Source of the DNA: Streptomyces avidinii
Lineage (GTDB): Bacteria > Actinomycetota > Actinomycetes > Streptomycetales > Streptomycetaceae
Assembly: GCF_014650695.1 (NCBI RefSeq)
Contig: NZ_BMVL01000010.1
Span: 140,620-204,619 of the forward strand
Direction of reading: 5' to 3'
Length of the DNA: 64,000 nt
The first letter of the stretch is position 1. Each line of letters starts with the position of its first letter. The position numbers and the translations under genes are program-made. Below are positions 7,517-17,800 of this stretch, one piece after another. The notes under the pieces are model-generated. The model ran no database searches. It was not told where the DNA came from and was given only the letters and a program-made list of their open reading frames with translations.

Positions 7517-10332
7517 ATCGCTTCCTTGCGGGTCAGGAAGTTGAACGAGATCCACCCCGGCAGCACCGGCAGCCAGAAGGTCATCAGGCGGAACAGCAGC
7601 ACCGCCGAGATCGCGACCTCCTTCTCCAGCCCGGCCGCGATCAGCCCGAGGGTCAGCGTGGTCTCCACCGCTCCCATGCCGCCCGGCGTGGGAGCCGCCG
7701 AGCCCAGCGCGTTGCCCGCGAGGAACACCACCGCGATGCTCGCGTAGCTGATGGCCTCGCCGCCCCCGAACGCGCGGATCGACGCGTCGAGACACATCAC
7801 GAAGCAGCCCGTCAGCAGCAGCATTCCGCCGATGCCGGTCATCAACTTCTTCGGTCGCTGGAGCACGTCCAGCATGCGCGGCACCACGCCCGCGAACAGC
7901 GCCCGGACCCGCGTCACCACGAACTTCCGCATGAACGGGACCGCCGTCACCACCAGCACCAGCACGGCCACCGTCAGCAGACCCGCGATCACCGCCCGGG
8001 ACGGGGTCATCTCCGGGGTCTTCTCGGTCCCGGTCAGATAGCCGAAGGACAGCAGCAGCACGATGTGGCTGGCCAGTCCGAACAACTGGGAGGCGCCCAC
8101 GCTCGCGACCGCCAGCCCCGGCCGGACCCCCGCCCGCTGCAGGAAGCGCGTGTTCAGCGCGACACCGCCGACGGCCGCCGGGGCCACCAGCTTCACGAAC
8201 GACCCCGCCACCTGCGCGACCACGGTCCGCAGGAAGGACACCCGCTCCGGCACGAAACCCAGCAGGCTCATCGCCGCCGCGAAGTACGTCAGTGCCGAGA
8301 AGGCGAGCGCCGCCCCGACCCAGCCCCACTCCGCCTGGCCGATGATCGTCGCGAAGTCCACGTGGGCCAGCTGCGTGAGCAGGAAGTACGCACCGAACGC
8401 GCCCGCGATGAACGAGACCAGCGTGCGCGGCCGGATCCGCTCCAGCCGGGCCGGCTCCACCGGAGCCTGCGGGCGGATCAGCAGCACCTGGTGGCGGATC
8501 TGCGTCAGCAGGTCCTCCTCGCGCGCCCCGTCCAGCGCGTCCTCCAGGGCCTTCTTCTCGGCCTTGCGGTCGGCGGCGGCCGACGCGGAGATGGGGGTCG
8601 CGGAGGCCGCGGACTCCGCCTCGCGCGCCGCCTTCGCCGCCCGCGAGGACTCCAGTACGGCTTCCCGCTGCCGATCGGCCCGCTCCCGGGCCAGTTTGCG
8701 CAGGGTCGCCCGGGTGGAGCGGCTGAGCGCGATCGGCTGGAGCAGCGGCAGGCAGTCCGCCACCGCGTCCGGGCCGAGCACCGACACGGCCGAGGCCACC
8801 GCGCGCTCCGCGCCGACCCGCAGGCCGACCGTGGTCAGCAGCTGGGCGATGTCCATCCGCAGCACCAGGTCGCCCGCCGCGATCTCACCGCCGCGCAGGT
8901 CGGTGAGGATGACATTGCCGGAACGATCCACCACCAGGGCGTCCCCGGTGAGCCGCCGGTGGGCGATCCGCCGCGACTGCAGGGCCCGTACCTGCTTCCA
9001 CGTGCTGTGGATCAGCTCGTCGGTGATCTCCTCGTCGGCGAGCGCGTCGAGCGGCCGGGCGTCCAGGTGCTCGTACACGAGCATCACCGCGTCCGGGCCG
9101 AGCTCGGAGGTGGCGATCAGCTTCGGTGCGTTCGCCCCGGCCGCGATGGCCGCGTACGCGAGCAGCGCCTCCTGCTCCAGCGCCTGGCGCAGCGACTGCA
9201 GGCTGCGGCCCGTGGTGATGCCGCGCAGGGTGAGCCGGCGCCAGACCCGGTAGAAGAAACCGTGGGCCTGCTGCTCGCGGTCGACGATCGTGACGTCGAG
9301 CGGCGGCCCGTCCTCCAGGGGCACGTGGTAGCGGCGCCCCCGGTCGTTCGCCTCGGACGGCTCGGGGCCCTCGGGCAGCTCGGCGCGCATCGCGCTGACC
9401 GGCTGGAAGCCGACCCGGCGCAGCCCGGCGAGCAGGTGCTGCCCGGTGGGGCGCACGTTGGGCGAGCCGACGGCGTACAGGGTCCCGTAGGCGACGCTCC
9501 AGCCGATCAGCACGGTGAGGATGATCGAGAAGGGGGTGGTGTACCCGTTGACCAGCATGGCCAGGGCGTTCAGCAGCAGGACCACCCACAGCGCGACGCG
9601 CCAGTGGGGTCTGCGGGTCATGCCGACCGCGGTCATGTACGCGATGACGGGTGCCAGGTAGCCGTGAACCGGGTCGGTGAGGGTCCCGCCGGCCGCGGGG
9701 CGGGTGAGGGCGTCCTGGATGGTGTCGGGGGCGGCCTGCGAGACCCACAGGTCGGTGGCGAGGGTGACGCCGTGAGCCAGGACGGCGGCGAGCACGCCGT
9801 CGGCGATGCGCAGCCCGTCGCGTTTGATCAACCGCTCGATGGCGAAGGCGACGGGCAGCAGCAGCACCGCGATGCTGGACACCAGCGCGGCGACCTTGAT
9901 CAACAGGGCGGGCGCCTGGCCGGTGCCCTTGCTGATGTCCTCCTCCAGGCCGACGGTGGTGCCGTGGGCGAAGGCGGCGATGGCGAGGAGGACGGCGATG
10001 CCGAGGATGCCGACGAGCAGGCGTACGAGGTCGGAGGGGCGGTGCACGCGGGCGGCGAGCAGCGGTTCGTCGACCTCGACCCGGTCGGCGGCAGTGGCGG
10101 CGTGGCCGTGGGACCCCTCGACCTCCGGGCCCTCCGCCGCTCCCGGTTCCCCGGACGCTCCTGCCGCATCGGCCCCGTCGGCGCGCGGGGGCTCAGGACG
10201 GGGCTCCGGGACGGGCTCGCGGTGGGAGGCGGGGCCGTCGTCAGGGCGTGCGCCGTCGTCGGGGCGTGCCCCGTCGTCCGTCGCCGCGCCGTCCGGAGGG
10301 CTCACACCCTGCTCCTTCGTCGTCACTTCCAT
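7513..10332 (-). CDS. Large membrane protein: N-terminal TM block, kinase-like domain, LPG-synthase-type TM domain
   Basis: 939 aa, in order: (i) a disordered acidic start with a repeated DDGARP unit; (ii) about five membrane helices (about 95-310); (iii) a soluble protein-kinase/RIO-like region (about 315-520) with HRRLTGDALVVDRSGN and DLRG where kinases carry the HxD loop and DFG; (iv) a charged Ala/Arg/Glu coiled stretch; (v) an eight-helix C-terminal domain (about 630-935) ending with the PTPGGMGAVE signature of the lysylphosphatidylglycerol-synthase transmembrane (UPF0104) family. Family knowledge suggests lipid handling or flipping. The kinase-like part has no obvious glycine-rich loop or DFG and may be a pseudokinase or lipid-binding module. 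ATG 10332 is preferred; a GTG at 10353 is possible. Confidence 0.8.
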   Translation of the reverse strand: MEVTTKEQGVSPPDGAATDDGARPDDGARPDDGPASHREPVPEPRPEPPRADGADAAGASGEPGAAEGPEVEGSHGHAATAADRVEVDEPLLAARVHRPSDLVRLLVGILGIAVLLAIAAFAHGTTVGLEEDISKGTGQAPALLIKVAALVSSIAVLLLPVAFAIERLIKRDGLRIADGVLAAVLAHGVTLATDLWVSQAAPDTIQDALTRPAAGGTLTDPVHGYLAPVIAYMTAVGMTRRPHWRVALWVVLLLNALAMLVNGYTTPFSIILTVLIGWSVAYGTLYAVGSPNVRPTGQHLLAGLRRVGFQPVSAMRAELPEGPEPSEANDRGRRYHVPLEDGPPLDVTIVDREQQAHGFFYRVWRRLTLRGITTGRSLQSLRQALEQEALLAYAAIAAGANAPKLIATSELGPDAVMLVYEHLDARPLDALADEEITDELIHSTWKQVRALQSRRIAHRRLTGDALVVDRSGNVILTDLRGGEIAAGDLVLRMDIAQLLTTVGLRVGAERAVASAVSVLGPDAVADCLPLLQPIALSRSTRATLRKLARERADRQREAVLESSRAAKAAREAESAASATPISASAAADRKAEKKALEDALDGAREEDLLTQIRHQVLLIRPQAPVEPARLERIRPRTLVSFIAGAFGAYFLLTQLAHVDFATIIGQAEWGWVGAALAFSALTYFAAAMSLLGFVPERVSFLRTVVAQVAGSFVKLVAPAAVGGVALNTRFLQRAGVRPGLAVASVGASQLFGLASHIVLLLSFGYLTGTEKTPEMTPSRAVIAGLLTVAVLVLVVTAVPFMRKFVVTRVRALFAGVVPRMLDVLQRPKKLMTGIGGMLLLTGCFVMCLDASIRAFGGGEAISYASIAVVFLAGNALGSAAPTPGGMGAVETTLTLGLIAAGLEKEVAISAVLLFRLMTFWLPVLPGWISFNFLTRKEAI

Positions 10333-10472
10333 CTCTTCTTGATCACGTATCACCAGTCACCGCCCGGAAGATGGTGGCACGGACCGACGGGCCTGCGGGG
10401 CATCAGGGTGCGCGCCGGTGCGGAAGCGAGACCTCCGCCGGAGTGCGGCCGACGTACTGCACCATGTGCCGA

Positions 10473-10835
10473 ATGAGTGAGGAGCTGCCCGCCTACGCGG
10501 AGCGCGTGCTGGAGGTGGTCGAGCGTATTCCGCCCGGCCGGGTGATGACGTACGGGGACGTCGCCGAGTGGCTCGGCGAGGGAGGACCGCGTCAGGTCGG
10601 GCGTGTCATGGCCCTGTACGGGGGAGCCGTGCCCTGGTGGCGCGTGGTGCGGGCGGACGGGCTGCCGCTCCCCGACCACGAGGTGCGCGCCCTGGAGCAC
10701 TACCGGACCGAGGGCACCCCACTGCGCCTGACGGCGGGCGGCGAGCCGCGGCTGGACATGCGCCGGGCGCGCTGGGACGGGTCCTCCGGACAGGCCGGCG
10801 GGCAGGACGGCACACGCGACGAGGCTCACACCTGA
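10473..10835 (+). CDS. Alkyltransferase-like (ATL) DNA repair protein, MGMT family
   Basis: 120 aa, only the DNA-binding domain of O6-methylguanine methyltransferases. The helix-turn-helix region RVMTYGDVAEWLG is followed by PWWRV (residues 54-58) in place of the alkyl-acceptor PCHRV. The reactive cysteine is therefore a tryptophan, as in ATL proteins, which cannot repair alkyl-guanine themselves but flip it out and hand it to nucleotide excision repair. ATG 10473 is taken (MSEELPAYAERV); ATG 10464 in the same frame is the alternative. It lies upstream of adnA on the same strand, with 204 nt between, within a repair cluster. The C-terminal ~20 residues are Gly/Asp/Gln-rich and probably unstructured. 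Confidence 0.88.
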   Translation: MSEELPAYAERVLEVVERIPPGRVMTYGDVAEWLGEGGPRQVGRVMALYGGAVPWWRVVRADGLPLPDHEVRALEHYRTEGTPLRLTAGGEPRLDMRRARWDGSSGQAGGQDGTRDEAHT

Positions 10836-11039
10836 CAGCTTCGGCCATGCGGGGCCGGGGCGGGCGATCGGGCGACGGTCCGAACGCCCGTCCGGGGTAC
10901 CCGGGGGGACTGCGCGGCGTCGGCGGGTTGCCGTAGCGTGGCCCCTTCGGCTTCCGACTCGGCTGCTGCCTCGGCCTCCGCGCGAGCCGTCACGGCAACA
11001 CCGCCACACCCCGCAGACCCACCAGGACCGGCACCCCAC

Positions 11040-14000
11040 GTGATCACCTCTTCCTCCGACCGCACCGAACGGCGGCGTACGCGGACCCCCGACGCGTACC
11101 GCCTCGTGCGCACCGGGCCGGAACGGGTGGATCCCCCTGAGCTGGACGCAGCGCAGCGGGCCGTGGTTGACCACACCGGCGGACCACTGCTGGTCCTCGC
11201 CGGACCCGGCACCGGCAAGACGACCACGCTGGTCGAGGCCGTCACCACCCGGGTGGAAGCGGGCACCGACCCCGCCCGCATCCTCATTCTCACCTTCAGC
11301 CGCAAGGCGGCGGTGGAACTGCGCGACCGGGCCGCCCTGCGCCTCGGCGGCGCACGGGCCCCGCAAGCCACCACCTTCCACTCCTTCTGCTACGGACTGG
11401 TCCGTGCCCACCAGGACACCGACCTCTTCGCCGACCCGCTGCGGCTGCTGTCCGGCCCCGAGCAGGACGTGATGGTCCGCACCCTCCTGGAGGGCCAGCG
11501 CCGGATCCGCTCCATCCGCTGGCCGGACGACCTGCGGGCGGCGCTGACCACGCGCGGCTTCGCCGACGAGGTCCGTGCGGTGCTGGCCCGCGCCCGCGAA
11601 CTGGGTCTCGGCCCGCAGGCGCTCTCCTCGTTCGCCGAGCGCATCGGCCGTCCGGACTGGAAGGCGGCGGCGGCGTTCCTCTCCGAGTACCTGGACGTCC
11701 TGGACATGCAGGGCACGCTGGACTACGCGGAGCTCCTGCACCGCGCCGTGCTCCTCGCGGAACGCACGCCGTCCCTCGCCTCGGCCCACGACGTGATCTA
11801 CGTCGACGAGTACCAGGACACGGACGCCTCCCAGCTGCGGCTGCTGCGGGCCCTGACCGGCCCCGGCGGCACCCTCGTCGCCTTCGGTGACCCCGACCAG
11901 TCGATCTACGCCTTCCGCGGCGCCGACATCAACAACATCCTGGACTTCGAGTCGGCCTTCCCGGGCGCGCGGGTCAAGGCCCTGACCGTCGGCCGCCGCT
12001 CCGGCGCGGCCCTCGTGGCCGCGACCCGCCTGCTCACCACCCGGATGCCGGTCCCGCGCCTGCCGTCCGAGGCGGTGCGCGCCCACCGGAACCTCGCGCC
12101 CGTGCGGGAGGGCGGCCGGGTGGAGGTCCTCACGTACCCGACGGCGGGTGCCGAGCTCGACAACATCGCGGACATCCTGCGCCGGGCCCACCTGGAGGAC
12201 GGCGTGCCCTGGCAGGACATGGCCGTCCTGGTCCGCGCCGGCGGCCGCACCCTCCCGGCGATGCGCCGCGCCCTGATCTCGGCGGGAGTCCCCACCGAAA
12301 CGGACGCCACGGACACCCCCCTCCGCCACGAACCGGCGGTCGCCCCCCTCCTGACGGCCCTTCGCATCACGGCCACCTCGGCGGAAACGGAGCCGCGCGA
12401 ACCGTCGGCGGGGCGAGCCTCCGACGACGCCGGCCCCGAGGCCCCCACCGGCTCCGCCGAGGCCGAGGACCGGGCCGACGCGGTCGGGCCGGACCCGCAG
12501 ACCCCCGTCGGCCCCACCGCGGGCGAGCCGGGCCCGGACCGGAACCCCGAGCCGGCCGACAGCCTTGCGCTGCCCCTGGCCGCCGGCGCGGACGCCACCG
12601 GGGCCGAGCCCGACGCCGTCGGGGCGGGCCCGGAACCGGGCCCCGAGGCACCGGCCGGCCCCGCCGGCGCATCCCCGGTTGCCCCGTCCGACCCGCACGC
12701 TCAGCCCGCCGCGGGCGTGCCGGGCGCGGACCGGGATCCCGAGGCGGCCGACAGCCCGGCGGTGCCGCTCGCGGCCGACGCCGTCGAGCCCGGGACCGAT
12801 CCCGAGGCGCCCGTCGGTCCCGCGGACGGCCCGGGGGCCGGGGCCGGGGACTTTGCCGACCCCGTCGCAGGCGTCACCGTCGAGGCGGCCCTCACCCTGC
12901 TCGCCTCCCCCCTCGGCGGGATGGACGCCGCCGACCTGCGGCGGCTCGGCCGCGCCCTGCGCGACGAGGAGCGTGCCGCAGGAGTCAAGGTGCCCGCGCC
13001 CTCCGACGTACTGCTCGCCCGCGCCCTCGCCGAGCCCGAGCGGCTCACCGCGCACGACCCCGCCTACGCCCGCGGCGCGCAGCGCCTCGGCCTGCTCCTG
13101 CGCAAGGCCCGCGAGCTGCTCCAGGGCGGCGGCACCGCCGAGGAGGCCCTCTGGGTCCTCTGGGACGGCACCCCCTGGCCGCAGCGGCTGGAGCGCAGCG
13201 CCCGCCGCGGCGGCGCGGCCGGCCGCAACGCCGACCGCGACCTCGACGCCGTCTGCGCCCTCTTCGACACCGCCGCCCGCGCCGAGGAGCGCACCGGAGG
13301 CCGCGGCGCGCTCAACTTCCTCGAACAACTGGAGGCGGAGGACATCGCCGCCGACACGTTGACGGCCCGCGCCACCCGCTCCGACGCCGTCCGCCTGATG
13401 ACCGCCCACCGTTCCAAGGGCCTGGAGTGGTCCCTCGTCGTCGTCGCCGGCGTCCAGGAGGGCCTGTGGCCCGACCTCCGCCGCCGCGGCTCCCTGCTGG
13501 AGGCCGACCGCATCGGCCGGGACGGTCTCGCCGAGCCCCTCACCCCCGGCGCGCTCCTGGCGGAAGAGAGAAGGCTCTTCTACGTCGCCGCCACCCGCGC
13601 CCGCGACCGCCTCGTCGTCACCGCGGTCAAGGCCCCCGCCGAGGACGGCGACCAGCCCTCCCGCTTCCTCACCGAGCTCGGCGTCGCCCCCCGCGACGTC
13701 ACCGGCCGCCCGCGCCGCCCCCTCGCCGTCGCCGCGCTCGTCGCCGAGCTGCGCGCCACCACCGTCGACCCCGACGCCTCGCCCGCCCTGCGCGACATGG
13801 CCGCCCGCCGCCTCGCCCGCCTCGCCGCGCTCTCCGACGACGAGGACCGCCCCCTGGTCCCCGCCGCGCACCCGCAGCGCTGGTGGGGCCTGTACGAGCC
13901 CACCCGCAGCAGCGTTCCGCTGCGCGACCGGGACCGGCCCGTCGCCCTGTCCGGCAGCGCGCTGGAACAGCTCGCCAACACCTGCTCCCTCCAGTGGTTC

Positions 14001-14741
14001 CTCGGCCGCGAGGTCAAGGCCGACGCCCCCTCCACCGCCGCCCAGGGCTTCGGCAATGTCGTCCACGTCCTCGCCGACGAGGTCGCCTCCGGTCGCACCC
14101 CCGCCGACCTGGCCGTCCTCATGGAACGCCTCGACTCGGTGTGGGACGCCCTCGCCTTCGACGCCCCCTGGAAGTCCCGCCAGGAGAAGGACAACGCCCG
14201 CGCCGCCCTGGAGCGCTTCCTGCGCTGGCACACCACCGACCGCGGGGGCCGGGAGGCCGTCGCCACGGAGCACGAGTTCGACGTCACACTCGAAGCCGGT
14301 GACGTCGCCGTTCGCATCCGGGGCTCCATGGACCGGGTCGAAGCGGACCCGCAGGGCCGTGCGTACGTCGTCGACTTCAAGACCGGCAAGTCCGCGCCCA
14401 CCCGCGACGAGGTGGCCCGCCACCCCCAGCTCGCCGTCTACCAGCTGGCCGTGCGCGAGGGGGCCGTCGACGAGGTCTTCGACGGCCTGCGCCCCGCCCC
14501 CGGCGGCGCCGAGCTCGTCCAGCTCCGCCAGGGCGCGCCGATCCGCGAGGGCGGCGACACCGTGCCCAAGGTCCAGGCCCAGCAGCCGCTCGACGGCGAG
14601 TGGGTCGGCGACCTGCTGGCCACCGCCGCCGGCCGGGTCCTGGACGAGCGGTTCGCGCCCGCCGCCGGCCGCCACTGCGACCACTGCTCCTTCCGCAGCT
14701 CGTGCAGCGCCCGCCCGGAGGGCCGCCAGACGGTCGAGTGA
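11040..14741 (+). CDS. adnA: AdnA-type helicase-nuclease subunit (double-strand break resection)
   Basis: 1233 aa. A UvrD/Rep-type helicase fused to a RecB-like nuclease; by order and domain layout it is the first subunit of the actinobacterial AdnAB end-resection machine. Seen: Walker A GPGTGKT (55-61), DEYQDTD (motif II), GDPDQSIYAFRGAD (motif III), TAHRSKGLEW (motif V region), LFYVAATRARD (motif VI), then a nuclease domain with VDFKTGK (about 1110). Cys near 981 (NTCSLQW) plus three in CDHCSFRSSC (about 1212-1221) look like the four-Cys Fe-S ligands of AddB-type nucleases. Oddity: about 165 low-complexity residues (about 447-610), including a ~69-aa duplicated unit, split helicase domain 2. 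It is followed by adnB after 95 nt. Confidence 0.92.
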   Translation: MITSSSDRTERRRTRTPDAYRLVRTGPERVDPPELDAAQRAVVDHTGGPLLVLAGPGTGKTTTLVEAVTTRVEAGTDPARILILTFSRKAAVELRDRAALRLGGARAPQATTFHSFCYGLVRAHQDTDLFADPLRLLSGPEQDVMVRTLLEGQRRIRSIRWPDDLRAALTTRGFADEVRAVLARARELGLGPQALSSFAERIGRPDWKAAAAFLSEYLDVLDMQGTLDYAELLHRAVLLAERTPSLASAHDVIYVDEYQDTDASQLRLLRALTGPGGTLVAFGDPDQSIYAFRGADINNILDFESAFPGARVKALTVGRRSGAALVAATRLLTTRMPVPRLPSEAVRAHRNLAPVREGGRVEVLTYPTAGAELDNIADILRRAHLEDGVPWQDMAVLVRAGGRTLPAMRRALISAGVPTETDATDTPLRHEPAVAPLLTALRITATSAETEPREPSAGRASDDAGPEAPTGSAEAEDRADAVGPDPQTPVGPTAGEPGPDRNPEPADSLALPLAAGADATGAEPDAVGAGPEPGPEAPAGPAGASPVAPSDPHAQPAAGVPGADRDPEAADSPAVPLAADAVEPGTDPEAPVGPADGPGAGAGDFADPVAGVTVEAALTLLASPLGGMDAADLRRLGRALRDEERAAGVKVPAPSDVLLARALAEPERLTAHDPAYARGAQRLGLLLRKARELLQGGGTAEEALWVLWDGTPWPQRLERSARRGGAAGRNADRDLDAVCALFDTAARAEERTGGRGALNFLEQLEAEDIAADTLTARATRSDAVRLMTAHRSKGLEWSLVVVAGVQEGLWPDLRRRGSLLEADRIGRDGLAEPLTPGALLAEERRLFYVAATRARDRLVVTAVKAPAEDGDQPSRFLTELGVAPRDVTGRPRRPLAVAALVAELRATTVDPDASPALRDMAARRLARLAALSDDEDRPLVPAAHPQRWWGLYEPTRSSVPLRDRDRPVALSGSALEQLANTCSLQWFLGREVKADAPSTAAQGFGNVVHVLADEVASGRTPADLAVLMERLDSVWDALAFDAPWKSRQEKDNARAALERFLRWHTTDRGGREAVATEHEFDVTLEAGDVAVRIRGSMDRVEADPQGRAYVVDFKTGKSAPTRDEVARHPQLAVYQLAVREGAVDEVFDGLRPAPGGAELVQLRQGAPIREGGDTVPKVQAQQPLDGEWVGDLLATAAGRVLDERFAPAAGRHCDHCSFRSSCSARPEGRQTVE
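12433..12800 (+). repeat. Tandem duplication coding for a low-complexity insertion in AdnA
   Basis: Two units of about 207 and 160 nt begin at 12433 and 12640 with GPEAPxG and each end with a DRxPExADSxAxPLAA(D) phrase; a third partial unit (DPEAPVGPADG) follows at about 12799. They encode Pro/Ala/Glu/Gly-rich residues without predicted structure, placed between the regions LTALRITAT and VTVEAALTLLASPLGG, which I believe are adjacent in shorter homologues. Confidence 0.65.
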
Positions 14742-14836
14742 GCCGAGGGCCTTTCTCTCGGACCGGACCGGGCCCTGCAGGCGGTCGGGCGAGCTCGGCG
14801 GTCGGGGTTGTCGGTGGGGGCGGCTAGCCTTTTTGG

Positions 14837-17800
14837 GTGCCCGCGCGTCCGCCCGCCCTCTCCGACCCCGAGCAGCTCAAGGAGCTCCTCGGGATCCCTT
14901 TCACGCCCGAGCAGATGGCCTGCGTCACCGCCCCGCCCGCCCCGCAGGTCGTCGTCGCCGGTGCGGGATCCGGCAAGACCACCGTCATGGCCGCCCGCGT
15001 GGTCTGGCTCGTCGGCACCGGCGCGGTCGCGCCCGAACAGGTCCTCGGCCTGACCTTCACCAACAAGGCCGCCGGTGAACTGTCCGAGCGGGTACGCAAG
15101 GCACTGGCGCGGGCCGGCATCACCGACCCCGATCCCTCCCCGGCCGACGCCGACGCGGCCGTCGGCGAGCCGCGCATCTCCACGTACCACGCCTTCGCCG
15201 GGCAGCTCCTGAAGGACCACGGCCTGCGCATCGGCCTGGAGCCCAGCTCCCGGCTGCTCGCCGACGCCACCCGCTTCCAGCTCGCCGCGAAGGTGCTGCG
15301 CGAGGCCCCCGGCCCGTACCCCTCGCTCACGAAGTCCGTCCCCGACCTGGTCGGGGACCTCCTCGCGCTCGACGGGGAGCTCTCCGAGCACCTGGTCGAG
15401 CCCGAGCGGCTGCGCCTCCACGACACCGAACTGCTGGGTGTGCTCGCCGGCACCAAGCTCACCAACGAAGACCTCCGCAAGGTCCCGGAGGCCGTGCGAG
15501 GCCGCCTCGAACTGCTGGAACTGGTCGCCCGCTACCGCACCGCCAAGCGCTCCCGCGACCTCTTCGACTTCAGCGACCAGATAGCCCTCTCCGCGCAGCT
15601 CGCCACCACCCGGCCCGAGGTGGGGGCGATGCTGCGCGAGGAGTTCCGGGTGGTCCTGCTCGACGAGTACCAGGACACCTCCGTCGCGCAGCGGCTGCTG
15701 CTGTCCGGCCTCTTCGGCGCGGGCTCCGGCCACGCCGTGACCGCCGTCGGCGACCCCTGCCAGGCGATCTACGGCTGGCGCGGGGCCTCCGTCGCCAACC
15801 TCGACGACTTCCCGGAGCACTTCCCGCACGCCGACGGGACCCCCGCCACCCGGCTCTCCCTCAGCGAGAACCGGCGCAGCGGCGGCCGCCTGCTCGACCT
15901 GGCCAACGGCCTCGCCGCCCCGCTGCGCGCCATGCACGAGGGCGTGGAGGCGCTGCGCCCGGCGCCGGGCGCGGAGGCCGCCGGGCAGGTCCGCTGCGCC
16001 CTGCTGGAGACTCACGCGCAGGAGCTCGACTGGCTCGCCGACTCCGTCGCCCACCTGGTCCGCACCGGGACGGAGCCGCGCGAGATCGCTGTACTGTGCC
16101 GCTCCGCCGGGGACTTCGCGCAGATCCAGGCCGTGCTGGTGGACCGGGACGTCCCGGTGGAGGTCGTCGGGCTCTCCGGGCTGCTGCACCTGCCCGAGGT
16201 CGCCGACCTCGTCGCCGTCTGCGAGGTCCTCCAGGACCCCGGAGCCAACGCCTCCCTGGTCCGGCTCCTGATCGGCCCGCGCTGGCGGATCGGCGCCCGC
16301 GACCTGGCCCTGCTGGGCCGCCGGGCGCGGCTCCTCGTGAACCGTTCGCCCGCCGGCTCCGACCCGGACGAACGCCTCGCGGCGGCCGTGGAGGGCGTGG
16401 ACCCGGCCGAGATCGTGTCGCTGGCCGATGCCCTGGAGACCTTCCTCGACGGCGCCGGACAGGCCCCGGACGACCTCCCGTTCTCGGCGGAGGCCCGGAT
16501 CCGCTTCGCGCACCTCGCCCAGGAACTGCGCGACCTGCGGCGCTCCCTCGCGGACCCGCTGATGGACGTCCTGCACCGGGTGCTGACCGCCACCGGCCTG
16601 GAGGTGGAGCTGTCCGCCTCCCCGCACGCGCTGGCGGCCCGCCGCCGCGAGACCCTGTCGAACTTCATGGACGTGGCGGCCGGCTTCGCCGCCCTGGACG
16701 GCGAGGCCACACTGCTGGCCTTCCTGGCCTTCCTGCGCACGGCCGCCCAGTACGAGAAGGGCCTGGACCACGCCCTGCCGGGCGGCGAGAACACGGTCAA
16801 GGTGCTCACCGCCCACAAGTCCAAGGGCCTGGAGTGGGACGTCGTGGTGGTCCCGGACCTGTGCGCGGGCGCCTTCCCGAAGGAGAAGCCGCCGGAGGCC
16901 TGGACCTCGTACGCGAAGGTGCTCCCGTACGCACTGCGCGGCGACGCCCCCACCCTGCCCGGGGATCCTGCCTGGACCTCGGCGGGTCTGAAGTCCTTCA
17001 AGGCCGAGCTGAAGCACCACAAGTCGGTGGAGGAGCTCCGCCTCGGCTACGTGACCTTCACCCGGCCACGCTCCCTGCTGCTGGCCTCGGGCCACTGGTG
17101 GGGGCCGAGCCAGAAGAAGCGCCGCGGCCCGTCGCAGTTCCTTCAAGCCCTGTACGAGCACTGCGCGGCCGGTTTCGGCGAGATCGAGGCCTGGGCGGAC
17201 GAGCCCGACCCCACCGCCGAGAACCCCGCGCTGTCCGGCGAATCCACGCCGGACCACTCCTGGCCCCTCCCGCTCGACCCGTACTCACTGACCCTGCGCC
17301 GCGCGGCGGCCGCCCTGGTGGAGTCCTACCTCGCGGCTCCGCCCCCGGAGGAGGACGACTCCTACCTCTGGCCCCCGGACTGCGAAGACCCCTCGTACGA
17401 GGAGGAACCCTGGCCGGACGACGCCCCCGGGCCCGACTACCCGTGGGACGAATCCCCACCCGCGCCCGCACCGCCGGCCGGGCCGCCCACCGACGCCCCC
17501 GCCGCGCCGCTGGACGACGACCTCTGGCCGGAGGCGGCCCTCCGGGTCCCCGCCCCGCCGGACGAAGACCTCTGGCCGGAGACCGACGCCCGGCCCGCTC
17601 GTGGCGGCGGCGCAGCCCTGCCGCCGGGCACCGGCGCGGCCCGCAACGGCGGCGGCGCAGCCGGACCGGACCTGTCCCCCGAGGAGGCGCGGGCCGTCGC
17701 CTCCTGGGACCGTGACCTCGACGCCCTGGAGGGCGAGCTCCGCCGTGCCCGCGCTGCCGTCCGCGACGTCGAGCTGCCGTCCGCCCTGTCCGCCAGCCAG

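Noticed and set aside
8065..10476. Plus-strand frame of about 800 codons opposite the kinase-like/LPG-synthase gene.
   Set aside because: Arg/Gln/Gly/His-rich shadow with no recognisable domain; the minus strand shows membrane helices and a family signature.
12400..12880. A frameshift or contamination inside adnA.
   Set aside because: The frame is continuous, codon bias is normal and both flanks match the helicase; the segment is an in-frame low-complexity insertion.
10350..14684. A continuous minus-strand frame of over 1400 codons opposite adnA.
   Set aside because: It is the antisense shadow of a GC-rich gene: Gly/Val/Ala/Asp composition, no domain, and the plus strand has a full set of helicase and nuclease motifs.
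14438..17257. Long minus-strand frame opposite adnB.
   Set aside because: Same reason; rich in Gly, Leu and Val without motifs, while the plus strand is clearly AdnB.
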